Source: Candidatus Omnitrophota bacterium (GTDB lineage Bacteria > Omnitrophota > Gorgyraeia > Aquiviventales > Aquiviventaceae). Taken from it: a stretch of 41,633 nucleotides of DNA. The stretch covers positions 1 through 41,633 of the forward strand of contig JACQHR010000007.1 of NCBI GenBank assembly GCA_016198905.1, read 5' to 3'. The notes under the pieces are model-generated. The model was not told the DNA's origin and made no database searches. It saw only the letters and a list, made by a program, of their open reading frames with translations. Of this stretch, positions 24,314-32,317 are shown in pieces. The position numbers and the translations under genes were made by a program. Each line of letters begins with the position of its first letter. The stretch's first letter is position 1.

Positions 24314-25366
24314 TTACAAGTCAATACGGCTCCCGACCTCTTGCCACCATTCATCGAGAGCGGGCGTGAAATACTTGACGCGTTCCTTCTTATATTCCTT
24401 CGTACTGAAGAGATTCTTGTGCGGCAATGGCCCGACCCTTTCCTCGATCTGCTTGACGATCTCCATGCACGCCTCATGCGTCGGCGCGTGAATCATGGTG
24501 AAGAGCGCGTAGGGCCAATTCGGATAGACCGGACATTCATAGCAGTGGCTGATCGCGCGAAAGAGCGCTATCTGCTCGCCGACCACTGGCACCTGATCGG
24601 CGGGCACTTGCCACACGACAAGCGCATTGGCCAGAAACCCTGCGTTGCGGTGATGCAGGATCGCGGCGAACCGGCGCATGTAGCCGAAGTGCTCGGCGCG
24701 ACGCGCCCACGCGAATAGCTCCTGCTCTGTCGTCTCCGCTTGCTCCGCCAACACCGTGAAGGGCATCTCTAGAAGCGGTAATTCTTCCTGGAGCACCCGG
24801 ATGCATCGAATGTCTTGCTCGCTGAGCGGCGGTTTTGACGCCAGGTGGCGCTGGTCGTTGTAGATCTCTTCCTGATTTTCCAGCGAGGGCTCCTGGCCGG
24901 TCAGGTCGAGCTTCATGCCGACTTTGTAGATGCGCGCAATCGGCAGCATGATCGTCTCCTCCACCTTCGCCTGGGCGTGGAGGATGCGAATGACTTGTTC
25001 CAACGAATCGGTCGGCGGGACGGCGACGGAAAACCAGAGGTTGAAGGGATCGCTGCGCTGATAGGTATGCGAGACTCCCGGGTGCTGGTTGATGGTCTGC
25101 GCCGCGGCATCGACGCGGGACGGCTCAACCCGCATCGCGGCGAGCGTATGTTGATAGCCTAACGCCCGCGCATCAAAAATCGCGGAAATCTGCCGCAACA
25201 CCTGTTGCGTTTTCAGCCGTGTGACGCGATCCAAGCATTGCTGCTCCGAGATCCCAAGCTTTTCTCCCAGCACCTGAAACGGACGGTGATCGAGGGGAAA
25301 CCGCTTTTGCGCCTCCGTGAGGAGTGCTTTATCCAGATCGTCAAGCGTTTGGGTGGTGGTTGCCAT
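24314..25366 (-). CDS. ahbAB: Fused siroheme decarboxylase AhbA-AhbB
   Basis: A 350-aa fusion of two AsnC-fold proteins. The N-half (about 1-165) has LGISEQQCLDRVTRLK, QISAIFDARALGYQ and VSHTYQRSDPFNLWFSV. The C-half (about 185-335) has MRRFAAILHHRNAGFLANA and ISHCYECPVYPNWPYALFTMIH. These HYxR/CYE-type blocks mark AhbA/AhbB or NirD-L-G-H proteins, which convert siroheme to didecarbosiroheme on the route to heme b or heme d1. Usually AhbA and AhbB are separate genes. No AhbC, AhbD or d1 genes are in the window. It lies 30 nt upstream of the siroheme reductase gene. Confidence 0.88.
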   Translation of the reverse strand: MATTTQTLDDLDKALLTEAQKRFPLDHRPFQVLGEKLGISEQQCLDRVTRLKTQQVLRQISAIFDARALGYQHTLAAMRVEPSRVDAAAQTINQHPGVSHTYQRSDPFNLWFSVAVPPTDSLEQVIRILHAQAKVEETIMLPIARIYKVGMKLDLTGQEPSLENQEEIYNDQRHLASKPPLSEQDIRCIRVLQEELPLLEMPFTVLAEQAETTEQELFAWARRAEHFGYMRRFAAILHHRNAGFLANALVVWQVPADQVPVVGEQIALFRAISHCYECPVYPNWPYALFTMIHAPTHEACMEIVKQIEERVGPLPHKNLFSTKEYKKERVKYFTPALDEWWQEVGSRIDL

Positions 25367-25395
25367 GGCCTCAGAACCGGTTGGAACACGCGAGG

Positions 25396-26163
25396 TTAAT
25401 CAAACACCTCAGCAGGGATGCCGGTGATTGTCGTCAACCGATTGGCGATCTCGAGCAGCTGCTCGCGGGGCACTTCAGTAACGCCGGGGGCCGCCGTCCC
25501 TCGATCGACCGTATAGACCTGGACGGAAAGCGGCCGGATCGCTCCGACGGCACGAACCCACGCGGCCACATGCGCCTCGTCGGTGTTGTCATACGCGCCT
25601 TGGATGAACATGCTCTGCAAGATGATCTCCGGAAGCGTCTTCAGCGCGTCGACCATCCCCGTAAAGCCGATGGCACCCATCGGCTGATTGATGCGCCGCC
25701 AGGTCGCCTCATCGGCGGCGTCGAATTTCATGTAGCGCGTATCCAGCAACGCGAGGGTTGCGCGCACGCGCGGCCGCGTCACCTGCGTGGCGTCGGTGAG
25801 GATGCCGACACGGGCCGCTGAAAAGTACGCGTCTCGCAACCGCTTCAAGCCGATCACGACATCGTAGAGATCGGGGTGCAGCGTTGGCTCGCCGTTGCCG
25901 GCGATGGTGATGCAGTCAACCTGTGTTCCCTCGCGCGCGTGCTGCTCGAAGGCTTCACGAATCTCTGCCAGCAGGACGGGAGCTCGTTTCAACCGTTCTT
26001 GCGACGGGTTGGCCGGCGTCCATCCGTATTGGCAGTAGACGCAGTTTGACGAGCAGACCTTATGACTCACCGGCAGGACATTGATGCCGAGGGACGAGCC
26101 CAGGCGCCGGGATTGAATCGGCCCGTACACGGTCGTGTCTTGAAGCGGAATCGTCTCAGGCAT
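25396..26163 (-). CDS. Radical SAM protein, COG0731/TYW1-like
   Basis: A 255-aa radical SAM enzyme with VYGPIQSRRLGSSLGIN at the N-terminus and the cluster motif CSSNCVYCQYG (Cys-x3-Cys-x2-Cys). The GNGEPTLHP block is the SAM-binding GGE equivalent. The domain set matches the COG0731 group related to the wyosine enzyme TYW1; its substrate in bacteria is not known to me. It is not AhbC or AhbD by motif. ATG at 26163 is chosen because a strong promoter (TTGACC-17-TACAAT) ends 9 nt before it. It heads a same-strand run through ahbAB, the reductase, the DsrE-like gene and moeB. Confidence 0.85.
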   Translation of the reverse strand: MPETIPLQDTTVYGPIQSRRLGSSLGINVLPVSHKVCSSNCVYCQYGWTPANPSQERLKRAPVLLAEIREAFEQHAREGTQVDCITIAGNGEPTLHPDLYDVVIGLKRLRDAYFSAARVGILTDATQVTRPRVRATLALLDTRYMKFDAADEATWRRINQPMGAIGFTGMVDALKTLPEIILQSMFIQGAYDNTDEAHVAAWVRAVGAIRPLSVQVYTVDRGTAAPGVTEVPREQLLEIANRLTTITGIPAEVFD

Positions 26164-26172
26164 GATGCCGTC

Positions 26173-26201
26173 ATTGTAGGGGAGGACACCGTCGAGGTCA
26201 A
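26173..26201 (-). promoter_or_regulatory. Promoter of the radical SAM-ahbAB-reductase operon (leaderless)
   Basis: -35 TTGACC (26201-26196), 17-nt spacer, -10 TACAAT (26178-26173), then 9 nt to the ATG. The mRNA would start at or within a few bases of the start codon and there is no ribosome site. Confidence 0.7.
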
Positions 26202-26207
26202 TGATAC

Positions 26208-26341
26208 GCGGGGCGAGAGACGCGGGGCGTGGGACGAGCCATAGCACTAAAGCCAATAAAATACGAAGTAGTTTGTCTGCTCAAACGAAGAAAGCGCGGT
26301 GTGATGTTTCTTCCACCCCCGTCTCCTGCCCCGCGCCCCTG
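26208..26341. repeat. GC-rich heptamer arrays in inverted orientation flanking the operon boundary
   Basis: 26208-26235 reads GCGGGGC, GAGAGAC, GCGGGGC, GTGGGAC. 26314-26341 carries the complementary kind (GTCTCCT, GCCCCGC, GCCCCTG). The arms could pair over about 25 nt across an AT-rich middle of about 78 nt. The unit is the one seen at the start of nuoD. The 194-nt gap between the receiver gene and the radical SAM gene holds nothing else but the promoter. Confidence 0.75.
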
Positions 26342-26357
26342 CGCTAGGAATAGTCGA

Positions 26358-26759
26358 TCAGATGGCGGGGGCTCCCGGCTGTTTCGCGGCCCGTCGCTTG
26401 AAGGCGCGCTCGATCCGCATCAGGAGATCCTCGTGATCGAACGGCTTGATGACGTAATCCTCGATGCCTTCGAGCTCAAAGAGGTCCTTCATCCGGTCCC
26501 TCGCCGTCAAGACAATGATGGGCACTTTGCCCCGGCCGAATCTCACATTGAGCTCGCGCAAACAGGAGTAGCCATCCATGACCGGCATGAGCACGTCCAG
26601 AATGATCAGGTCGGGGTGTTCTTTCTCGGCAAGCTCCAGCGCAGCCTGACCATCCGAGGCCGTGACGACTTGATACCCCTTGGATTGCAACCGGATCTTG
26701 ACCGCCAGCGCCAGCTGCTGCTCGTCATCCGCGATAAGAATTTTCTTCCCCTCAGCCAT
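26358..26759 (-). CDS. Receiver-only response regulator
   Basis: A 133-aa CheY-like protein with acidic pair in LIADDEQQ, phospho-accepting Asp in IILDVLMPVMDGY, Thr in VLTARD and Lys in VIKPFD. The C-terminal tail is basic (KRRAAKQ) without an output domain. It overlaps the preceding receiver gene by 8 nt and is last in the five-gene phosphorelay operon. Confidence 0.92.
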   Translation of the reverse strand: MAEGKKILIADDEQQLALAVKIRLQSKGYQVVTASDGQAALELAEKEHPDLIILDVLMPVMDGYSCLRELNVRFGRGKVPIIVLTARDRMKDLFELEGIEDYVIKPFDHEDLLMRIERAFKRRAAKQPGAPAI

Positions 26760-27147
26760 CGGACGGTCCTCCTGCGCTATCCTTCGCCAACATGTCGTTT
26801 ATCACTACCAGGAGCTCTGCGGAATCAAACGGCTTATGCATCAATCGCACCGATGGCAGATCTTCGATGCGCTCCTCTTTCGCCTGCCGCGGCAGCGCGG
26901 TCAGCACGATGACGGGCACGCGCGACGTCTCGTGGCGCGCGCGAAGCCGCTGGACCATTTCGCAGCCGCCCATTTCCGGCATCAACAGATCGGCAATGAC
27001 CAGATCCGGGTGCCAGTGTTCGACTTTCTCCAAACCTTCTTTGCCGTTGGTCGCCACCTCGCATTGGAACCCCGCGGCATTGAGGCGCACAACGATCGCT
27101 CGTCGCAGTTCCGGCTCATCTTCAACGAGCAAGACGCGTTTCGCCAT
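26752..27147 (-). CDS. Receiver-only response regulator
   Basis: A 131-aa receiver: VEDEPE acidic pair, VIADLLMPEMGG with the phospho-Asp, VLTALP, and MHKPFD with the conserved Lys. No output domain. Its ATG is 2 nt after the hybrid kinase stop, so it is almost certainly co-translated with it and could be its direct phosphoacceptor. Confidence 0.92.
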   Translation of the reverse strand: MAKRVLLVEDEPELRRAIVVRLNAAGFQCEVATNGKEGLEKVEHWHPDLVIADLLMPEMGGCEMVQRLRARHETSRVPVIVLTALPRQAKEERIEDLPSVRLMHKPFDSAELLVVINDMLAKDSAGGPSDG

Positions 27148-27149
27148 CG

Positions 27150-29153
27150 CTAGCGCCTCACCCCCTGGCGCTGCAACAGCACTTCTCGCACTTTCGCCAG
27201 CAGGTCCTCCAACTGAAACGGCTTGGAGATGTAATTATACGTCGCCTGCTCCATGCCGAGTTGCCGATCTTTGCGCTCGCCCTTCGCCGTCACAATGATG
27301 ACGGGGACGTCCTTCGTCAGCGGATCTTCCTTCAGCAGATGGTACACCTCATAACCGTCCATGACCGGCATCATCAGGTCGAGCAAGATGAGATCGACCG
27401 GGTGGCTCCTCAACTGCTCGAGCGCATCCGGCCCGCTCGCCGCCGTCAGCACGTCGTACTCGCGCAACTCCAGCGCGTCTTTCAGGAACTGGCGGATCTT
27501 CGGTTCGTCATCGATGACCATCACGCGCATCTTCGGTTTGTCCTGCTCGTGCAGTTGACGTTCCGTTGCACGCAACAGTTCATCTTCGCTGCGCGCTTCA
27601 TCCGGATACGTCGCGGTGGCCGTCACGAGCGACACGTCCACCGATTGCGCGCCGATATGAAACGGTTTCTCGGCCACCACGTGTTTCATGCGCTCCGCGA
27701 TGGTCTGTGCCCCGCCGCGGTCGACCTCGGCAAGAATGATCACCATCTCGCCCCGTTGCCAGCGCACGACGATATCCCCCGCGCCGCGCCGCACGGTCTC
27801 ACGCAGCGCCATCTCAAGCTGCTTGAAGAGCCGGCTCGTCTCCTCCAGCCCATACAACGCCTTCAGCTCCTGGAAATTGGACAGCGCCGCCACGATGATC
27901 GAGCAGCGCGTTTGCTTGCGCTTGGCCTGCTCAATGCACGTCTTGATATATTCGCGAAACACTTCCTCGACCTGATACTTCGGCAACGTGAAGGAGAAGA
28001 TGCTCCCTTGTGCCACCGTACTCGTCGCCCAGATCCGACCACCATGCAGCTCGATCAACCGCTTGCAAATGGCCAGCCCAAGGCCGGTGCCTTTAGCACC
28101 CGTCGATTTGTTCATCCGGCGAAACTGCTGGAACTTCTCGAAGAGCTTCGGCAGATCTTCCGGCGCGATCCCCACGCCGGTATCCTCGACGTGAAATTCC
28201 AGCTCATTCGGTTGCTCGACCGCGCGGATCGTGATCGTGCCCGGCCCTTCAGTAAACTTCACGGCGTTGCCGATGAGGTTGGTCAGCACTTGCGCAATCT
28301 TGTCCGAGTCCGCAAAAACGCCCGGCAATCCCGCCGGCACCTTCACGTCGAGGGTCAGCTGCTTGCCTTCTGCCAACGGCTGCATCGACTGGACCACCTG
28401 GTCCACCATCGCCAACGGCTCGACGAACCCCCGGCTGAGCAGCACGCGTCCGGCCTCGATCTTGGCCATGTCCAGCAAATCGTCGATGATGCGCGAGAGG
28501 CGATCGACATTGCCTGTGATGATCGACAGATACTCGCGCTGATCCTGCGTCAACGGGCCGGCAATCCGGTCGGAGAGAATGGCGGTAAACTCTTTGATGG
28601 TCGCCAGCGGCGTGCGCAACTCGTGGCTGACCATGGAGACGAGATCCGATTTCATCTGGTCGACGCGCTTGAGCTCCTCATTGGCGCGCCGCAGCTCGGC
28701 GTTGCGCTCTTCGAGCAGCCGGGCGTGTTCCCAGAGCTCGGTCTGCAATTGCTCGCGCTCATCCTTGAGGTGCCGCCGCTCCAAGCCTTCGCGGATGACC
28801 AAGGGCAGCGCCGCCAAATGCCCCATGTAGGGCGATTTGACGATGTAGTCGTACGCGCCCAATTTCATCGCCTCGACCGCGGCAACTTCGTCCCCGTGCC
28901 CGGTCACAATGATGCACATCGCGTCGGGTTTCATCGTCATGATCCGCCGCAGGATTTCGACGCCCTGGATGTCGGGCAGCTTCATATCGATCAGATAAGC
29001 GTGGTAGTCCTTCTGCAGCAGACGATCAAGCCCCGCTCGCCCGGTTTGATAAATATCGATGAGGAACCCTTCCTGCTCGAGGGCTTCTTTCGTCAGGATC
29101 CCTTGCCCTTCGTCGTCTTCGAAGAGCAGCACCCACAGCGGTGTCGCAGCCAT
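27150..29153 (-). CDS. Hybrid histidine kinase REC-HisKA-HATPase-degenerate GGDEF-REC
   Basis: A 667-aa soluble protein. Residues about 5-125: receiver (LFEDDEG, YLIDMKLPD). About 140-185: coiled coil. About 190-260: HisKA with phospho-His in VSHELRTPLATI. About 300-410: HATPase with N box NLIGNAVKF and G boxes DTGVGIAP and GTGLGLAIC. About 415-535: a GGDEF-fold domain in which the active-site motif is RGEM (VVRWQRGEMVIIL), so it cannot make c-di-GMP. About 545-660: second receiver (VIDDEPK, LILLDLMMPVMDGY, SKPFQL). No transmembrane segment. It lies between receiver genes in the same operon. Confidence 0.92.
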   Translation of the reverse strand: MAATPLWVLLFEDDEGQGILTKEALEQEGFLIDIYQTGRAGLDRLLQKDYHAYLIDMKLPDIQGVEILRRIMTMKPDAMCIIVTGHGDEVAAVEAMKLGAYDYIVKSPYMGHLAALPLVIREGLERRHLKDEREQLQTELWEHARLLEERNAELRRANEELKRVDQMKSDLVSMVSHELRTPLATIKEFTAILSDRIAGPLTQDQREYLSIITGNVDRLSRIIDDLLDMAKIEAGRVLLSRGFVEPLAMVDQVVQSMQPLAEGKQLTLDVKVPAGLPGVFADSDKIAQVLTNLIGNAVKFTEGPGTITIRAVEQPNELEFHVEDTGVGIAPEDLPKLFEKFQQFRRMNKSTGAKGTGLGLAICKRLIELHGGRIWATSTVAQGSIFSFTLPKYQVEEVFREYIKTCIEQAKRKQTRCSIIVAALSNFQELKALYGLEETSRLFKQLEMALRETVRRGAGDIVVRWQRGEMVIILAEVDRGGAQTIAERMKHVVAEKPFHIGAQSVDVSLVTATATYPDEARSEDELLRATERQLHEQDKPKMRVMVIDDEPKIRQFLKDALELREYDVLTAASGPDALEQLRSHPVDLILLDLMMPVMDGYEVYHLLKEDPLTKDVPVIIVTAKGERKDRQLGMEQATYNYISKPFQLEDLLAKVREVLLQRQGVRR

Positions 29154-29172
29154 CGTCGTGACGTCCTTGCGT

Positions 29173-29616
29173 TTAGTCCGGGAATCGCACGATGTCGAGA
29201 AACAGCCCCAACGATTTCACGCGATCCTGGAACTCCTCGTACCGGATCGGCTTGACCACGTAACTATTCGCGCCCAACGCGTAGCAGCGATTCACTTCCA
29301 CCTGGTCATCCGTCGATGTCAACATGAGGATCGGAATCATCCGCAGCTGAGGATCGGACTTGATCTTCTCCAGGACGCCAAATCCGTCCATCTTCGGCAT
29401 CTTGATATCGAGCAGGATGAGCCCGGGCCGAGGCGATTTGGCCGGGTCCTGGTACTTGCCTCGGCGAAAGAGGTAATCGAGCGCCTCCTGCCCATCACGC
29501 ATCTCGATGAGTTCGTTGATGATCCCCCCCGCCCGCAGGTTCTCGCGGATCAACAACTGATGCCCCTCGTCATCCTCGACGAGCATGATGTAGATGGACT
29601 GCTTCGGCGTGCTCAT
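29173..29616 (-). CDS. Receiver-only response regulator, Rcp1-like
   Basis: A 147-aa receiver with VEDDEGHQLLIRENL, phospho-Asp in LILLDIKMPKMDGFG, LTSTDDQ, and Lys in VVKPIRYEEF. The insertion YLFRRGKYQDPAKSPRP and the overall pattern fit regulators that pair with bacteriophytochrome-type kinases. Start fixed by an ATGA overlap with the upstream membrane kinase; longer frames are shadows. It is the likely first acceptor of that kinase. Confidence 0.92.
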   Translation of the reverse strand: MSTPKQSIYIMLVEDDEGHQLLIRENLRAGGIINELIEMRDGQEALDYLFRRGKYQDPAKSPRPGLILLDIKMPKMDGFGVLEKIKSDPQLRMIPILMLTSTDDQVEVNRCYALGANSYVVKPIRYEEFQDRVKSLGLFLDIVRFPD

Positions 29617-31763
29617 CCCGTCACCCCCTGCATCGTTGCTGGCGTCATCGGCAATGTAAAGAAGAACGTGCTGCCTTGGCCTTTCTGCGATGTCACCCAA
29701 ATTTTTCCGCCATGTGATCGAAGGATCTTTCGCACATACGCCAGCCCCACACCTTCGCCGGGCACATCTATGGCCTGCAGGCGCGTGAACATCTGGAACA
29801 CGCGTTCTTGATCCTCCGATCCAATCCCGATCCCGGTATCGCGCACGTAACATTCCACGTGCTCCGCCTGCTCGCGCCCGCCGATCTCAATGAATCGCTG
29901 TTCCGCAGCTCCCATATAGTTGATGGCGTTGGCGATGAGGTTGGAAAAGACTTGGTTGATTTCATTCAACCGACACGGCACCTGGGTGGAGAGCGGATGG
30001 CGAATGACTTGAATCGATCGCTCTTTTAGTTGGTGATCGAAGGTGGCCAGCACGTCGTCAAGGATCGTATTCAGGTCATTCGGCCGAATCGGATCGGCCT
30101 TACGGCCCACGCGGGAGATCGCCAGCAGCGATGCCAGCAGCGCGTCCATCTTTTCTACGCCCTTGGAGATAAATCGCAGCGATTCGGCGAACCGCGCCTG
30201 CATCGTATCGCGAAACGTCTCCGTTTCGGTGCGCAATCCGTTGTCCTGGCTGCGCTCCGCCACGAGCGTGAGCTTCCGCAACGCCTCCTGTATCACCGGT
30301 TCCAGGCGCTTCGAAAATCCCTGAATGTTGATCAATGGAGCGCGTAAATCGTGCGACACGACCCGCAAGAGATCTTCCATCTCTTGATTGAGAGCCGAAA
30401 GCTCTTGCGTCGACTGTTCCAGCCGCTTGGTGTATTGCTCCAAATCGGCCTTCGATGTCCGGAGCTCCTCCACCATGTGATTGAAGGAGCGGGCAACTTC
30501 GCTGAGCTCATCCGTCGTCGTCACGGGCACGTGCTGGGAAAAATCTCCTCGCTCAGCGATTTGTCTCGCGGCCCGGGTCAATTCCGCCAAAGGAGTCGTG
30601 ATCCCACGGGTAAAATAGCGGCCAAAGAGAATGACCACAAAGAACACCTCGATCATCACGACCCACCCGAACCGCACATACCGATTTAAGGGAGCCGCGA
30701 AATCATTGGGAAACGCGATGGACATCAACATCCACGGCGGATCCACCAACTTCGCGAAGGCCACAACCCGGTGATACCCCACGCGATCGACCCAGACCCC
30801 TTCGCGACCCTGCACATGCGCCCTCGCATTGTACAATTGCTCCTGCTCGAGCCTGGTGAAGTTTCGGGGGTGCGGGGTTATGATGTGCCCTTCGCGATCG
30901 AGAATGAAGGCATAGCCATAGCGCCCCAGCACGGCGTCGCGAAGCAGTGCGGTGCGATCCTGCAGACGTTCAAACAACGCCACGCGTCCTGCGACCGCCT
31001 TGAGTTGCGTTAACGCGCGATCTTGCAGTTGTTCCTCTGTGACCAGTTGGCCGAGCGTGTAGGCCGCAGGTTGGAGCAGACACACCGCCGCAATCGCCAG
31101 CACGCAAGTCGTGGTCAGGAATTTCGCCGCAAGTGAGGTGTGTCGTAACGGCCGTGCTTGTTTCAATTGCACGCTGCACCACGCCACGACGGGATGCAGC
31201 GCACGCACCGTGCCGAAATAGCAGAAGGCCCCCATCATGCCACCGACCAGGGGAATCGCCGGCATGGTTTTGATCATCTCGCTGATCGGCTGGTTGGCTT
31301 GCCAGTGGACAACGCCGACACCCACCACGTAGCCGATGAACGCCGCGATGAACGATCCCACCGCCACCCACCACGGCAATTCGAGAGCGCGTTGATACAC
31401 GCGAATGCACTGCGAGCGATCCACCGACTCGCCCCGCGACCAGGCTGTGAGGGCGCGATGAATGGGCCGGTACGCCAGCCATGGAACAAGCAAGATGCAG
31501 AACCCTCCAATGAGCGGGACTTCGGTAAAGTACATCAGGAACGCCCATCGCCACTGCTTCTCGTTGAGCAGCCATGCCAACCATCCGTAGGTGATGGCCG
31601 GTCCGTAGCCAAAGACGGTGATGCCGATGAGCCACGTTCTGAAGAGGCGCGTGAGCGTCCGGCGCGGCGTGGGCAAATCGTACCGCGTCGTGGTATGTGT
31701 TGATACCGCCGAGACTGCGGTGGCGTGCTCGGTTTCGGCCGATGCGCCGGCTTCACCAGCCAT
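29613..31763 (-). CDS. Membrane histidine kinase with extracytoplasmic sensor and HAMP
   Basis: A 716-aa kinase. Five hydrophobic helices between about residues 40 and 245 form an N-terminal membrane module. A Cache-like sensor (YGYAFILDREGHIITPHP) follows, then a sixth helix at about 370-390 and a HAMP linker (ITTPLAELTRAARQIAERGD). A coiled coil leads to HisKA with phospho-His in VVSHDLRAPLINIQ, and to HATPase boxes NLIANAINY and DTGIGIGSED. The G2-type GEGVGLAYVRKIL is slightly atypical. The ATG at 31763 is preferred over a TTG two codons upstream because GGGGAG lies just before it. First gene of the phosphorelay operon. Confidence 0.9.
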   Translation of the reverse strand: MAGEAGASAETEHATAVSAVSTHTTTRYDLPTPRRTLTRLFRTWLIGITVFGYGPAITYGWLAWLLNEKQWRWAFLMYFTEVPLIGGFCILLVPWLAYRPIHRALTAWSRGESVDRSQCIRVYQRALELPWWVAVGSFIAAFIGYVVGVGVVHWQANQPISEMIKTMPAIPLVGGMMGAFCYFGTVRALHPVVAWCSVQLKQARPLRHTSLAAKFLTTTCVLAIAAVCLLQPAAYTLGQLVTEEQLQDRALTQLKAVAGRVALFERLQDRTALLRDAVLGRYGYAFILDREGHIITPHPRNFTRLEQEQLYNARAHVQGREGVWVDRVGYHRVVAFAKLVDPPWMLMSIAFPNDFAAPLNRYVRFGWVVMIEVFFVVILFGRYFTRGITTPLAELTRAARQIAERGDFSQHVPVTTTDELSEVARSFNHMVEELRTSKADLEQYTKRLEQSTQELSALNQEMEDLLRVVSHDLRAPLINIQGFSKRLEPVIQEALRKLTLVAERSQDNGLRTETETFRDTMQARFAESLRFISKGVEKMDALLASLLAISRVGRKADPIRPNDLNTILDDVLATFDHQLKERSIQVIRHPLSTQVPCRLNEINQVFSNLIANAINYMGAAEQRFIEIGGREQAEHVECYVRDTGIGIGSEDQERVFQMFTRLQAIDVPGEGVGLAYVRKILRSHGGKIWVTSQKGQGSTFFFTLPMTPATMQGVTG

Positions 31764-31838
31764 GCACAATCTCCCCGTTGGGCATCATGCTACGGTTCTT
31801 CATAGTGTTTTTAAGCACGATTAATCAGCAATGAGCTA

Positions 31839-31865
31839 AGTATACCTGAGGCGTTCGAGAGTCAA
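31839..31865 (-). promoter_or_regulatory. Promoter of the phosphorelay operon
   Basis: -35 TTGACT (31865-31860) and -10 TATACT (31844-31839) with a short 15-nt spacer, about 75 nt before the kinase ATG. The rest of 31770-31981 shows no gene or strong structure. Confidence 0.5.
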
Positions 31866-31981
31866 CAGTGCAGTGTGCAACATTCATCCCACTGATGCGT
31901 AAGCGAGTCCCCGGCCCGTCGGTGATGATTACCGGGGCGGGCTGCCGCCTGCGGGTATTGGAATGGACGATGCGGAAGGAG

Positions 31982-32209
31982 TTACAGCGATGCGGCCCAT
32001 TGAAGGAAATGTCCGAGGGCCCTTCGATGGGAAAGCGTGAATCGGAAGAATCGTGCGGGTGTTACGTCGTCGGCGTGCAGGAGGCGGCCGTGCTCGTCGC
32101 ATACACCGTAGGTCTCCATGCGCCAACGCAGCAGCGGCGACCGCCAGGGCGTCAGGAGATAGGGGCCGGCTAATCGAAGTGCGACCACTATCATGCGAAT
32201 CAGGAGCAT
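31982..32209 (-). CDS. Small conserved-looking hypothetical protein
   Basis: A frame of 75 aa beginning MLLIRMIVVALRLAGPY, with a hydrophobic N-terminus followed by LRWRMETYGVCDEHGRLL and a basic C-terminus ending HFLQWAASL. The RWRMETYGV segment reminds me of small uncharacterised bacterial proteins, but I cannot name a family. No strong ribosome site is seen, and a second ATG lies five codons later. Further upstream the frame is only heptamer repeat. It lies between the kinase promoter and the tpx gene, on the same strand as both. Confidence 0.45.
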   Translation of the reverse strand: MLLIRMIVVALRLAGPYLLTPWRSPLLRWRMETYGVCDEHGRLLHADDVTPARFFRFTLSHRRALGHFLQWAASL

Positions 32210-32214
32210 GCGAA

Positions 32215-32305
32215 TTGGAAGCTGGAATCTAGAGGCTGGAAATTGGAACAAAAATGCCGTTGACAGGACCTCCAGTTTCCAGCATCCAGCATCCAGCTTC
32301 CCAAC
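32215..32305. repeat. Heptamer inverted-repeat pair between the small ORF and tpx
   Basis: Five units on each arm: TTGGAAG, CTGGAAT, CTAGAGG, CTGGAAA, TTGGAAC at 32215-32249 and TCCAGTT, TCCAGCA, TCCAGCA, TCCAGCT, TCCCAAC at 32271-32305. The arms are imperfect reverse complements around 21 nt. The unit family matches 8510-8583. Confidence 0.88.
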
Positions 32306-32317
32306 ATGTTCGCAGAA

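Noticed and set aside
23234-24718. A 494-aa plus-strand frame opposite the siroheme reductase
   Set aside because: Antisense shadow of two conserved genes; no motif and no ribosome site.
25396-26163. The radical SAM gene as AhbC or AhbD
   Set aside because: It lacks the PqqE/NirJ-like arrangement and has the COG0731 N-terminal block and CSSNCVYCQYG motif instead.
27261-29255. A 664-aa plus-strand frame opposite the hybrid kinase
   Set aside because: It mirrors the kinase gene codon by codon, with the His/Arg-rich composition typical of antisense frames in GC-rich DNA. All kinase motifs are on the other strand.
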